Below are positions 46,944 to 55,105 of a stretch of DNA of 64,000 nucleotides, piece after piece (within the stretch, counting starts at the first letter, position 1; each line of letters begins with the position of its first letter). The DNA lies in the NCBI GenBank assembly GCA_039961635.1, contig JABRWB010000008.1, positions 35,791 to 99,790 of the forward strand. Reading direction: 5' to 3'. The DNA is from a bacterium (GTDB taxonomy: Bacteria; 4484-113; JAGGVC01). The notes below the pieces were generated by a model. The model was not told the DNA's origin and searched no databases. It saw nothing but the letters and a program-made list of their open reading frames with translations. The position numbers and the translations under genes are program-made.

Positions 46944-48871
46944 TGAGCTTCACCGAAACCGCGCGCGCGGCGCTCGCCGCGAGAAACAAACGCATCGTTT
47001 TTCGCGCGCGCCTCAAAACATCGCATCCCGAATCGAACGAGTGGAGGGAATATCCACTTGCGGAAAACGGATTCAGGCTCGTGCGCGAAAGCGGTCTTCC
47101 CGCGCGGCTGGAGCTGGATCCGGTTCCGCCGGACGGCGGTTTCGGAGCGGAAAGCGATCCATCCGAGCGCTGGCAGCTCTTCGCGCAGTGCGAGCTGTGG
47201 TGCGACGTGTACACCGGCCCGGCGGAATACGAGTCGCAGCGGCTGTTCGACGGAATTCTGACCGAGATAACGCCGCGGGATTACGGGCTGCCCGCGGTCG
47301 CGCTGGACAGGCTGCACATTTTGTCGCGCACCGTGTGCGCGGTCGCGATGGAAGCGGAGCAAATCCCGATTGTTGACGGCGCGCCGCTTGCGCGTGCGGA
47401 AGAATTTGACGACCACACTTTCGGATTGGTAATGGCGGAGACGCCGGACGGATTTTCGGCCGAGGGTGAAAGACGCGCATGGCAGCCGGGCGACATCCGC
47501 GTTTTTGATTCCGCGGGGGGGGAGCTTCCGCCTGGAAGTTACGCCGTTTATCCGGACAGCGGAGTCGTACGGTTTCATTCGATACCGGAAGACGATGTTT
47601 TCATTTCCGGCGTGCGCTGCTACATCGAGGGAACGAACGATGTTTCAAATGTCCTGCTTTCGGCGCTGACGTATCCGAAGGAAAAAGGCGGGCCGGGGCT
47701 GTCCGTCGCGCAACTCGATCTGCCGGCGCTTGGACTCGACCTGAACCGCGTAGAGTGGGCGGAAGCGGACGGGAGCGTCGCGGATTTTATTTCGCACCTG
47801 CGCGGCGCGCTGCCAGGAAACGTTTCGCTTTCGTACGACAGCGATTCCGGCAGGTTCAAACTGCGCGCAATCGAGCAGAGCGAAACGCCGGATCTGACGC
47901 TTTTGAATCCGGTTTCTGTATCCGGGCCGCGGGACGCGCACGAGGTATACACGCGCGTGATAATCCGCGGCGAAAATCCCGCGCCCGCGCCACTCTCGGA
48001 CGATGCGGAAATAACCGACTTGCAGGAAGGAGTCGGCGAGACATTCAAGTGGGAAGGCAACAAGAAAACGTTCGACGCGGGAACGATCGCGCTTGTATCG
48101 GACGGCGGCGCGAACACGGGATTCGGGCGGCACAACCTTCCGGGCGAGCCGTACGACTGGCGGGATTTCGCGCTGCTCGACCTCGGCGCTCCGGAGGGGG
48201 GAGGGTTCTTCCGGATTTCGCGCGTCGACGTGGTTGCGGCGAACAGCGCGAATCCGAATTCGCAAAGCGGCGCGAATTTGATTTTCCTTTACGGCGTCGA
48301 GCTTTTGGGAAGCAGGGACGGAGTCGGGTTCGTACGCATAGCACCGGGCGCGAAGTGTTTTCTCAAGGCGCTCGAAGTGCGCACGTTCGATTCGCTTTCG
48401 TTCGACCGGTTCCGGTATCTCAAGGTGCGCGTCAAACCGGCCAAAGACGGACTGTCCAACCAGAGCGATCCGGGGCTTGCGCTGAACGAAATCCGAATTT
48501 GGGGCGCTCTCGAATACGAAATCGAGTCGTGCGTCCAGGACGACGATCCCGATGCGCCGTTTTACTTCCCCGCCCTGCTGGAGAAAACATCGGCGATCGG
48601 ACATCTGACATACATCGAGGACGCGGGAAACGCGCTTGACCGGTACGCGGCCAAGGCGCGCGCGGACGCGCTGCTGTCGGAGTTCATCCGCGCGTTCCAA
48701 GCTGTCGAGTATTCATGCATCGTCGATCCGACGGCGGACGTGGATATGACCGCGGCGGTGGAAGACGCGGCGACGGGAATAGAAATGAGTTTTCTTATCC
48801 ACCGCGTCGTAATCGAAGGCACGCGGACCGTCGTATCCGGCGTGGATTATCTATCCGCGCCGCTTTCTTAG
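46943..48871 (+). CDS. Tail hub/baseplate protein with a discoidin-like insert
   Basis: The product is 642 residues from the ATG at 46943. The N-terminal half reads like a tail hub protein (RIVFRARLKTSHPESNEWREYPLAE, LFDGILTEITPRDYGLPAVALDRL). Residues about 372-520 resemble an F5/8 type C (galactose-binding) domain: GFFRISRVDVVAANS, SRDGVGFVRI, FDRFRYLKVRVKP and LALNEIRIWG. The C-terminus (EFIRAFQAVEYSCIVDPTADVD) returns to hub-like sequence. A carbohydrate-binding insert would help the particle recognise cell surfaces. Family placement by eye only. Confidence 0.68.
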   Translation: MSFTETARAALAARNKRIVFRARLKTSHPESNEWREYPLAENGFRLVRESGLPARLELDPVPPDGGFGAESDPSERWQLFAQCELWCDVYTGPAEYESQRLFDGILTEITPRDYGLPAVALDRLHILSRTVCAVAMEAEQIPIVDGAPLARAEEFDDHTFGLVMAETPDGFSAEGERRAWQPGDIRVFDSAGGELPPGSYAVYPDSGVVRFHSIPEDDVFISGVRCYIEGTNDVSNVLLSALTYPKEKGGPGLSVAQLDLPALGLDLNRVEWAEADGSVADFISHLRGALPGNVSLSYDSDSGRFKLRAIEQSETPDLTLLNPVSVSGPRDAHEVYTRVIIRGENPAPAPLSDDAEITDLQEGVGETFKWEGNKKTFDAGTIALVSDGGANTGFGRHNLPGEPYDWRDFALLDLGAPEGGGFFRISRVDVVAANSANPNSQSGANLIFLYGVELLGSRDGVGFVRIAPGAKCFLKALEVRTFDSLSFDRFRYLKVRVKPAKDGLSNQSDPGLALNEIRIWGALEYEIESCVQDDDPDAPFYFPALLEKTSAIGHLTYIEDAGNALDRYAAKARADALLSEFIRAFQAVEYSCIVDPTADVDMTAAVEDAATGIEMSFLIHRVVIEGTRTVVSGVDYLSAPLS

Positions 48872-48879
48872 GAGGACAG

Positions 48880-50280
48880 ATGGCGAAGCAAATCCGAAAT
48901 CTCGCATCCGAAATCGACGCGCGTATCGCGCGCTCTTCCGCGCGGGGGAAACGCGGCGCTGTGCCGCATCCGCCGTCCAACCGCGACTGGCGGGCCGAGC
49001 CCGCCGCCGACAATCCCGATCCGTCGTTCGATTTCGGCGTGCTTTCTCTCGGCGAATACGGCGACGAAACCGCGCTCTCCGGCGACGTGAAATTGAGCGA
49101 AGCCGCGGGAATCGAAATCGCGCGCATCGACGCCGACAACGCGCTTTCGGTCGGATTCACCGCGGAAGCGGCGGAAATGCTGGGATTGCTTGCGAGCGCA
49201 GGGCCGGGCAAACTCACGACGAACAACATAGGCGCTCCGCTCATTACCGTTTTCCGGCTGGGAACGCAGATTTACGCGCTGACCGCCGGGCAGATTTACC
49301 GCGTCGGCGAAACCACGGGAACGCTCGTCGCGATTCCCGGATGCGCGCCGGGGCCGGGCGAGCAGTTCACGTGCGCACGCGTATTTTCACCGTACGCTTT
49401 CATCGGTACGAGCACGAACAACCGGCCTTTCTTGAATATTTACAGGTTTGACGGCTCGGTTATAGCGGGGGAGCCCGTTCTTCCGGCAATCGGACAAAAC
49501 TATTTCGTCGCGGGGATGACGGTATGCGCGGCTTCGCTTTACGCGCTCGCCGGCGACCTCGCCGCGCCGAATTACGGATGGACGGTGCTCCAGCGCGCCG
49601 CTCCCGGTGCTTGGGTTCAGCTTCTTCCCTGGCAGAGCGGCGAGCAGGCGGGGACTATCGGTGCATCGTCGGAGCTTCTCGTGACCGCCAACGCGGGCGC
49701 GGCGGGACGCGTTTACAGCGTGCAGCTCGGAGCCGGTCAGGCCGCGCCCATGCCCGTCGTGAACCTTCCCGGCGGCGCGCCTCTGGCAACCCTCGCGGGC
49801 GCGGAAATCGCGGTGCGCGGATGCGAAGCGTACGTTTCGGACGGCAGCAATATCTGGGGAATCGCGGACACCCAGCCGAAGACGCACTCGGCAGCGCCTG
49901 TCAATCTTGCCGCGTTTTTCGCCGCGCCGTCGCGGTTCACGGCGCCCGCATCGTACATCGCGGTGGACTCTACGGGCACGGCGTTCGGAATCGAGGCGGG
50001 CGGGCTTTTCGTTTTCGGTGTCGAGGTGCGCTTCCGGATTGATGCAACGCCGACGTTCGAGGACTGGTGCTACCTGCTCGGATACGACGGCGCGGAACTT
50101 ATCGAAATCGCGGCGGGAAAGTCGCCGCCCGCGCCGTATTTCCGTCCGGTCGAGGTTGACCGCGGCGGGAGGATTCTGTTCGCCGCGCTCACCGCGGCGG
50201 ACGCGCCGTATGTCTGGAAGATGCGGATGAGCCTGAAGCACATTCTCGGATTCGCGGGAAGAAAACTCGGAGTGAAATGA
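48880..50280 (+). CDS. Probable tail tip or fibre protein with propeller-like repeats
   Basis: The product is 466 residues from the ATG at 48880, with GGAGG upstream. After an N-terminal segment (MAKQIRNLASEIDARIARSSARGKRG) it consists of repeated beta blades (LITVFRLGTQIYALTAGQIYRVGETTG, NIYRFDGSVIAGEPVLP, EIAVRGCEAYVSDGSNIWGIADTQ, YIAVDSTGTAFGIEAGGLFVF) consistent with a beta-propeller. Its place after the hub suggests a receptor-binding tip protein. Confidence 0.65.
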   Translation: MAKQIRNLASEIDARIARSSARGKRGAVPHPPSNRDWRAEPAADNPDPSFDFGVLSLGEYGDETALSGDVKLSEAAGIEIARIDADNALSVGFTAEAAEMLGLLASAGPGKLTTNNIGAPLITVFRLGTQIYALTAGQIYRVGETTGTLVAIPGCAPGPGEQFTCARVFSPYAFIGTSTNNRPFLNIYRFDGSVIAGEPVLPAIGQNYFVAGMTVCAASLYALAGDLAAPNYGWTVLQRAAPGAWVQLLPWQSGEQAGTIGASSELLVTANAGAAGRVYSVQLGAGQAAPMPVVNLPGGAPLATLAGAEIAVRGCEAYVSDGSNIWGIADTQPKTHSAAPVNLAAFFAAPSRFTAPASYIAVDSTGTAFGIEAGGLFVFGVEVRFRIDATPTFEDWCYLLGYDGAELIEIAAGKSPPAPYFRPVEVDRGGRILFAALTAADAPYVWKMRMSLKHILGFAGRKLGVK

Positions 50281-50286
50281 AATCGC

Positions 50287-50303
50287 GTCACGCGAGGCGT
50301 GAC
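50287..50303 (+). repeat. Triplet-loop hairpin inside the cassette
   Basis: GTCACGC-GAG-GCGTGAC is perfect, with 7-bp arms and GC on both sides of a 3-nt loop, the same design as the REP-like hairpins at 6726 and 31017-31137. It lies between the propeller gene stop and the ribosome-binding site of the next gene. Confidence 0.7.
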
Positions 50304-50316
50304 TAAGGAGAAATCA

Positions 50317-50589
50317 ATGAAGGTCTTGAAGTTTTTAAAAATCGGATTGAAGGAAGTCTGGCGGTACGCGAAGTGGCTGTGGAAGCATTACGACGAGATC
50401 GCACCGGTGATCGAAATAATCCGCAGGCTCGCGGGCGAGGCCGAGGAGGCGTTCGACTCCGGCGAGGACAAACGCCGGTTCGTCGCGCGGCGCGCCGCGC
50501 GGGCGCTCGCCTGCAGCGGGACGGCGAAGACGACGCGTAATCTTTTGATCGAGCGCGCGGCGGCGGACGCGAAGGACGGTGCGCTGTGA
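50317..50589 (+). CDS. Small cassette protein before the holin-like gene
   Basis: The product is 90 residues from the ATG at 50317, with AAGGAG upstream. It is basic and amphipathic at the start (MKVLKFLKIGLKEVWRYAKWLWKHYDEIAPVIEIIRRLAGEAEEAF), with the look of a membrane-associated helix, and ends in RRFVARRAARALACSGTAKTTRNLLIERAAADAK. Its stop overlaps the holin-like start by 4 bp, so a role in lysis is likely. Confidence 0.62.
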   Translation: MKVLKFLKIGLKEVWRYAKWLWKHYDEIAPVIEIIRRLAGEAEEAFDSGEDKRRFVARRAARALACSGTAKTTRNLLIERAAADAKDGAL

Positions 50590-50915
50590 ATCCGGAAATC
50601 ACGACGACGGGAGCGATACTTGCGGGTCTCGCGGCGCTCGTCACCGCGGCAAGCGCCGGGATGGCGCGTGTAATCGCGGAGCTGCGCAAAATATCCAACG
50701 GCAACATGCAGCGGATCGACGAGAGGCTGGCCGAGATTGCGAAACTGGAGCGCGCGAATTTGATGATGGGGGGGAAGATATTGCGGGCCATCCGCGGCCT
50801 CGGCGCGGACGGCAATTCGCCCCCCGTCAAAAAACGCGCGGGGCGCGCGGAGGGCGCGCCCGCTCTGATTCCGCATCCATCTACAATGGAGGGCGATGGC
50901 AGGAATGACGGATAA
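50586..50915 (+). CDS. Holin-like membrane protein
   Basis: The product is 109 residues from a GTG that overlaps the previous stop. One membrane helix (TTTGAILAGLAALVTAASAGMARVIAEL) is followed by an amphipathic coiled segment (NMQRIDERLAEIAKLERANLMMGGKILRAI) and a basic tail. Small one-helix proteins of this type next to an endolysin gene commonly act as holins or spanin-like factors. The 3' end overlaps the endolysin gene by 20 bp. Confidence 0.65.
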   Translation: MNPEITTTGAILAGLAALVTAASAGMARVIAELRKISNGNMQRIDERLAEIAKLERANLMMGGKILRAIRGLGADGNSPPVKKRAGRAEGAPALIPHPSTMEGDGRNDG

Positions 50916-51444
50916 ATTCGCATCGCCGCTGATGCGCGGAACGCTTGAGGTCGCGCGCGGATTCGTCGGCGTGCGCGAGGAGCCGCCCGGCTCCAACTGG
51001 GGCAAGGAAATCGAGCGGTTTCTCGCGAGCACCGGGATAAGGACGCCCGCGCCATGGTGCGCCGCGTTCGTATATTTCTGCGTTAAGAGCGCGGCGACGG
51101 AACTCCGCGTCGAAAATCCGTTCGCGAAAATCAAGCTCAAGGCGTACACGCCCGCGTGGCTCGAATGGGCGGATGCGCACGGGGAAAAGCTGACGGGTGG
51201 AAAGGCTGCGGCGCTTTCGCCGGCGGAATTCGCTCGCGAAATTCCGCCCGGAACGATATTCCTTCTTTATTATCCGAAGCTCAAGCGCGTCGGACACATT
51301 GGATTCATAGCGGGCGCGCCGGACGAATCGGGTTACATCCCGACTATCGAGGGAAACACGGATCTGCGCGGATCGCGCACAGGCGGCGGCGTAATTCTGC
51401 GAACGCGCAGACTGCGCGGGATATACAGGCTTGTCCGGTATTGA
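50896..51444 (+). CDS. CHAP-type cell-wall hydrolase (endolysin)
   Basis: The product is 182 residues. CHAP/NlpC-like motifs are clear: catalytic Cys in APWCAAFVYFCVKSA, His in KRVGHIGFIAG, and the third polar residue in IEGNTDLRGSRTGGGV. The N-terminal ARGFVGVREEPPGSNWGKEIERFL matches the TIGR02594-type phage amidases. It cleaves peptidoglycan peptides or amide bonds and would release particles or open the wall during delivery. It is the last gene of the cassette. Confidence 0.85.
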   Translation: MAGMTDKFASPLMRGTLEVARGFVGVREEPPGSNWGKEIERFLASTGIRTPAPWCAAFVYFCVKSAATELRVENPFAKIKLKAYTPAWLEWADAHGEKLTGGKAAALSPAEFAREIPPGTIFLLYYPKLKRVGHIGFIAGAPDESGYIPTIEGNTDLRGSRTGGGVILRTRRLRGIYRLVRY

Positions 51445-51473
51445 ACAGCCTGGAGTAAAATTGAGTCGGTGAC

Positions 51474-52403
51474 TTGCGATTGAGTCCTTCAATTAAAAAA
51501 CGGATTTTGCTTTTATCCATCGCTTTCGCCATGCTGGCGGCGCTAACGGCCGCGGCGTTTTCGCAGACGGGCGAGCGCATCCGCGGGCTTCTGCGCGATT
51601 TCAAATACGTCGCGAATGTCAGGTACGCTGAAGGCGGCGGAAAGTACCACCTTCTGGATGTATTCGCCCCTAGGATAGTCCCCGATTCGCCGATGCCCGT
51701 CGTCGTCTATATCCACGGCGGCGGATGGCGCAGGGGCGACAAGATAAGCGGCAAGACTTTTATGGCCGCGCTTGCCGAGGCCGGATTCATCGTCGTTTCG
51801 ATCAACTACCGGCTGGCGCCTGACTCCAAATGGCCGGCGCAGATCGAGGATTGCAAGGCCGCGATACGCTGGGTGCGGAAGAACATCGCGTCCTACGGCG
51901 GCGATCCGCGGCGCATCGGCGTGTTCGGGCTTTCCGCGGGAGGCCACCTCGCCGCGCTTCTGGGCACATCCGGCGGCGTTGCCGCACTAGAAGGCGATCT
52001 GGGAGAGCGCAACATGTCCAGCCGCGTAGACGCCGTGTGCGACTGGTTCGGGCCGTCCGATTTCACCATCCTGGGCAGGCGCGCGAGCAAAGAACACAAA
52101 GGGATCCTGGAGGGCTTCCTGGGCGGAAAGCTTGATGAAGTCCGTGACAGGGCGATTGCGGCGTCGCCGGTCACGTACATAGACCGCGACGACCCGCCGT
52201 TTCTGATCATCCACGGCGATTCGGACCCGCTGGTTCCGGTGGAGCAGTCCGAGCGGCTGCACGGGCTGCTTGCGGAGGCGGGCGTCGAAAGCGAGCTAAT
52301 CGTGGTACCGGGAGGAAAGCACGGAGATTTCCGCGGCACCCATCCGGACGGGCGCGAACTGACGGCGCTGATGGTCGAGTTTTTCGAAAAGCATCTGAAA
52401 TAG
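51474..52403 (+). CDS. Secreted esterase/lipase (hormone-sensitive-lipase-like alpha/beta hydrolase)
   Basis: The product is 309 residues with a signal peptide (KKRILLLSIAFAMLAALTAAAFSQ). Motifs are the oxyanion hole VYIHGGGWRRGD, nucleophile elbow GLSAGGH, acid in IHGDSDPLVPVE and His in PGGKHGDFRG, the BD-FAE/carboxylesterase layout. TAAAAT (51456-51461) lies 12 bases before the TTG at 51474. A second TTG at 51480 fits a leader of 18 bases and is equally possible. Substrates are probably acyl or acetyl esters, inferred from the fold. Confidence 0.85.
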   Translation: MRLSPSIKKRILLLSIAFAMLAALTAAAFSQTGERIRGLLRDFKYVANVRYAEGGGKYHLLDVFAPRIVPDSPMPVVVYIHGGGWRRGDKISGKTFMAALAEAGFIVVSINYRLAPDSKWPAQIEDCKAAIRWVRKNIASYGGDPRRIGVFGLSAGGHLAALLGTSGGVAALEGDLGERNMSSRVDAVCDWFGPSDFTILGRRASKEHKGILEGFLGGKLDEVRDRAIAASPVTYIDRDDPPFLIIHGDSDPLVPVEQSERLHGLLAEAGVESELIVVPGGKHGDFRGTHPDGRELTALMVEFFEKHLK

Positions 52404-52494
52404 TCCCGTTCCCTTTTTGCGCCGTTCCGGATAACCGCCGTAAATTGAAGGTACAATAATTGCGGCCGAGTTTTGCGGCCGGACAAATATTCAA

Positions 52495-55071
52495 ATGGCC
52501 CGTGGCCGGAAGAAACTTGCGCGACCAGCCGCGTCAAAAGGCGCAAAAGCTTCAATTTGCGCTTTGCTTTTAACCGCTGCGCTTTCCTGCGGGGGCGGGA
52601 ATGCACCGCCGCGGAAGGATTCCCATTTTGCAATGGATGGAAGTCTCTCACAGGAGGCATCGCAACTTTTCGCGTCAATTTCGAACGAAAGTCCCGATCC
52701 CGCGATAATGGCGTTGCTGCTTGACGCGCTTGACGACAAGTTGAAGGAATTCCATCCCGAAGGGAAAATCCGGTCCTCCGTCCCCAAAGGAGAAGCCGGC
52801 AAGGTTTACGACCTTTCGTACGACCAGGGTACGAAAACCTTGTCCTGGAGCTACGTCAACCGAGGGGATTACGATTTTTCGGGCGAGGTCGGGCTGTCCG
52901 ATCTGACTCCCATCGCGATTTATTACCAAGCCAAAACCGGAGACGGCATCGGAGACGACCAACGCGAGCGCACGGTGGATGGAAACGGCGACGGAGAGGT
53001 GGATATAAAGGACATAAATCCAATCGCTCTCTCTTACCTTGCCGATGTTGCGTCGTACCGGATACTCACTTCGTCCGAAGCTGGCGGCGAATACACCGCA
53101 ATCGGAGAAATCGAATACGCGCAAAACGGCGGCGGCCATCCGCCGAAATTCGTCATACCCCTTCCGGACGCGGCACACGCGTTCGTCGCGGTCGTGCCGC
53201 TCGACGGAAGCGGTACGCCCGGAGAACAAAGCGATCCGGTTCAGGTGGGACAGAGGCCGCTGATTTTTGAAGTCGGCCCGTCCGGGGGAAAATCCGGCGC
53301 GGCGGTGGTTTTTTCGGCCAGCGTCGCGGGCACGCCGCCGCTGTCGTACGCTTGGAGTTTCGGCGATGCCGCGTCGCCGTCCGTTGCGGCTGTGCCTTCC
53401 CCTACCGTCGTGCTGGGAGCAGCGGGCGAATATTCGTGCAGCCTCGCGGTTACCAATAAGTACGGCCTGGCGGAATATGATTTCGAGGTTTCGGTTTATT
53501 CCGCCCCATCCGCGCAAATCAGGGCCACTCCCGCATCGGGGAATCCTCCCCTAGTAGTGCTGCTCGACGCGTCGGGCAGCACGGCCGGCTCCGGTGCGAT
53601 CGTGCTTTACGAATGGGACGCGGACGGCGACGGCGCGTACGAGTCGACATCGGGAAGCACGCCGGAAATATCCGCGACCTACAATACTCCGGGCGTTTAT
53701 TTCCCCGCCGTCAGAATCACGGATTCCATGGCGAACCAAGCGACCGCCTCCACGCAGGTTCGGGCCAACTCGGCGCCTTTCGCCGATTTATCGGTTGATC
53801 CCCGGTCGGGCGCCGCGCCGCTGACCGTCGTGCTGGACGCTTCCTCAAGCCTCGACCCGGACGGGACTATTGTTTCGTACGAATTCGATTTCGACGGCGA
53901 CGGTGCGTGGGACACTCCTCGGCAACCGCAAAGTTCGATCCAACATCAGTATTCCGTACCCGGATTTTATCTGCCGTCAGTGCGCGTGACGGATTCCGAC
54001 GGCGCGTCGGACGTCGAAATCGCCGCGGACGAGCTGTACATTTCCGGATGGCGGAAGAGGACTTTGGATTCCCAAGGCTTTGTCGGAAAATACTGCTCGC
54101 TTGCGGAAATCGGGGGTGTACCGGCGGTTTCGTATTTCGACATCGGCGCCGGCGACTTGAAATTCATCGCCGCGCTTGACGAACTGGGCGAAGCCTGGCG
54201 CCCGCCAGTCCTGGTGGATTCCGCCGGAACCGTCGGCTCGTACAGCTCCCTCGCGGAAATAGCGGATGCGCCGGCGATTTCGTATTTCGACGCTTCAAAC
54301 TCCGCAGCGAAATATGTCCGCGCCCTGGACAGCGCGGGAAGCGCTTGGGGCGAGCCGGTCATGCTTGCATCCCAAGGAAGCGTGGGCGCGAACACATCCT
54401 TGGCCGTGATAGACGGAAGGCCCGGGGTGAGCTATCTGGATATTTCGAATCACAATTTCATGTACGTAAGCTCCTTTGACGAAACCGGCGCGGCCTGGGA
54501 CGCTCCGCACGTTGCGGCGGCGGGCGCGTCCGCGGGCGAGCGCAACTCGCTGACCGAGGTCGCCGGACATCCCGCAATCACATTCGTGGAAGAATCCTCC
54601 GCGTCGCTCGCCTTCGTGCGCGCGATGGATCCGCAAGGCACGTCCTGGCCGGAGCCGGTGACAATTGACGGAACACTCGGCGCGGGGCTTTATTCTTCGC
54701 TTGCATTCGTCGGGGGCGCTCCGGCGGTCAGCTATTTCGAAAACAACCAGTCGCGGCTGATGTTCGCAGGGGCTCTTGATCCATCCGGCTCCGAATGGAA
54801 AACGCCGCTTGGTTTGGAGTTCGGCGGGGCGGGGCTTTGGTCGTCGCTCGCCACCTATCAGGCGAAACCGGCAATCGCGTATTTCGACTCTTCCATCAAC
54901 AGGATCAAGTTCGTCGCCGCGCTCGATACAGCGGGAACCATGTGGGCGGCGCCAGAAGTCGTTGCGCAGGAAGAGGCGGAGCACCTGTCGCTTGCGATAA
55001 TCGCCGGCAGGCCGGCGCTCGCGTACTACGATCCGCTCCAACTCGACCTGCGGTTCGTCGTACTTTACTGA
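52495..55071 (+). CDS. Dockerin/PKD-containing surface lipoprotein
   Basis: The product is 858 residues. A signal peptide ends at a lipobox-like ALSC (about residue 32). Dockerin-like calcium loops follow (GDYDFSGEVGLSDLTPIAI and DGNGDGEVDIKDINPIAL), then a PKD-like domain (YAWSFGDAASPS) and two PKD domains with canonical DASGSTAGSGAIVLYEWDADGDG and DASSSLDPDGTIVSYEFDFDGDG motifs. The last 370 residues are repeats of about 55 residues with the pattern SSLAEI...PAISYFD...LKFIAALD, probably a propeller. The N-terminal third is paralogous to the 31640-34537 protein. TACAAT (52452-52457) and a CGGCCG stem-loop precede the ATG. GC content is uniform with the neighbours. Confidence 0.85.
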   Translation: MARGRKKLARPAASKGAKASICALLLTAALSCGGGNAPPRKDSHFAMDGSLSQEASQLFASISNESPDPAIMALLLDALDDKLKEFHPEGKIRSSVPKGEAGKVYDLSYDQGTKTLSWSYVNRGDYDFSGEVGLSDLTPIAIYYQAKTGDGIGDDQRERTVDGNGDGEVDIKDINPIALSYLADVASYRILTSSEAGGEYTAIGEIEYAQNGGGHPPKFVIPLPDAAHAFVAVVPLDGSGTPGEQSDPVQVGQRPLIFEVGPSGGKSGAAVVFSASVAGTPPLSYAWSFGDAASPSVAAVPSPTVVLGAAGEYSCSLAVTNKYGLAEYDFEVSVYSAPSAQIRATPASGNPPLVVLLDASGSTAGSGAIVLYEWDADGDGAYESTSGSTPEISATYNTPGVYFPAVRITDSMANQATASTQVRANSAPFADLSVDPRSGAAPLTVVLDASSSLDPDGTIVSYEFDFDGDGAWDTPRQPQSSIQHQYSVPGFYLPSVRVTDSDGASDVEIAADELYISGWRKRTLDSQGFVGKYCSLAEIGGVPAVSYFDIGAGDLKFIAALDELGEAWRPPVLVDSAGTVGSYSSLAEIADAPAISYFDASNSAAKYVRALDSAGSAWGEPVMLASQGSVGANTSLAVIDGRPGVSYLDISNHNFMYVSSFDETGAAWDAPHVAAAGASAGERNSLTEVAGHPAITFVEESSASLAFVRAMDPQGTSWPEPVTIDGTLGAGLYSSLAFVGGAPAVSYFENNQSRLMFAGALDPSGSEWKTPLGLEFGGAGLWSSLATYQAKPAIAYFDSSINRIKFVAALDTAGTMWAAPEVVAQEEAEHLSLAIIAGRPALAYYDPLQLDLRFVVLY

Positions 55072-55091
55072 CGATCCCGCGGCGCCGCGCT

Positions 55092-55097
55092 TATAAT
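55092..55097 (+). promoter_or_regulatory. -10 box giving a predicted leaderless mRNA
   Basis: A perfect TATAAT ends 8 bases (TCAATCCC) before the TTG at 55106. No Shine-Dalgarno sequence is present. Confidence 0.5.
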
Positions 55098-55105
55098 TCA
55101 ATCCC

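Noticed and set aside
40119-51444. Calling the cassette an intact prophage
   Set aside because: No terminase, integrase, repressor, replication gene or attachment-site repeat is visible.
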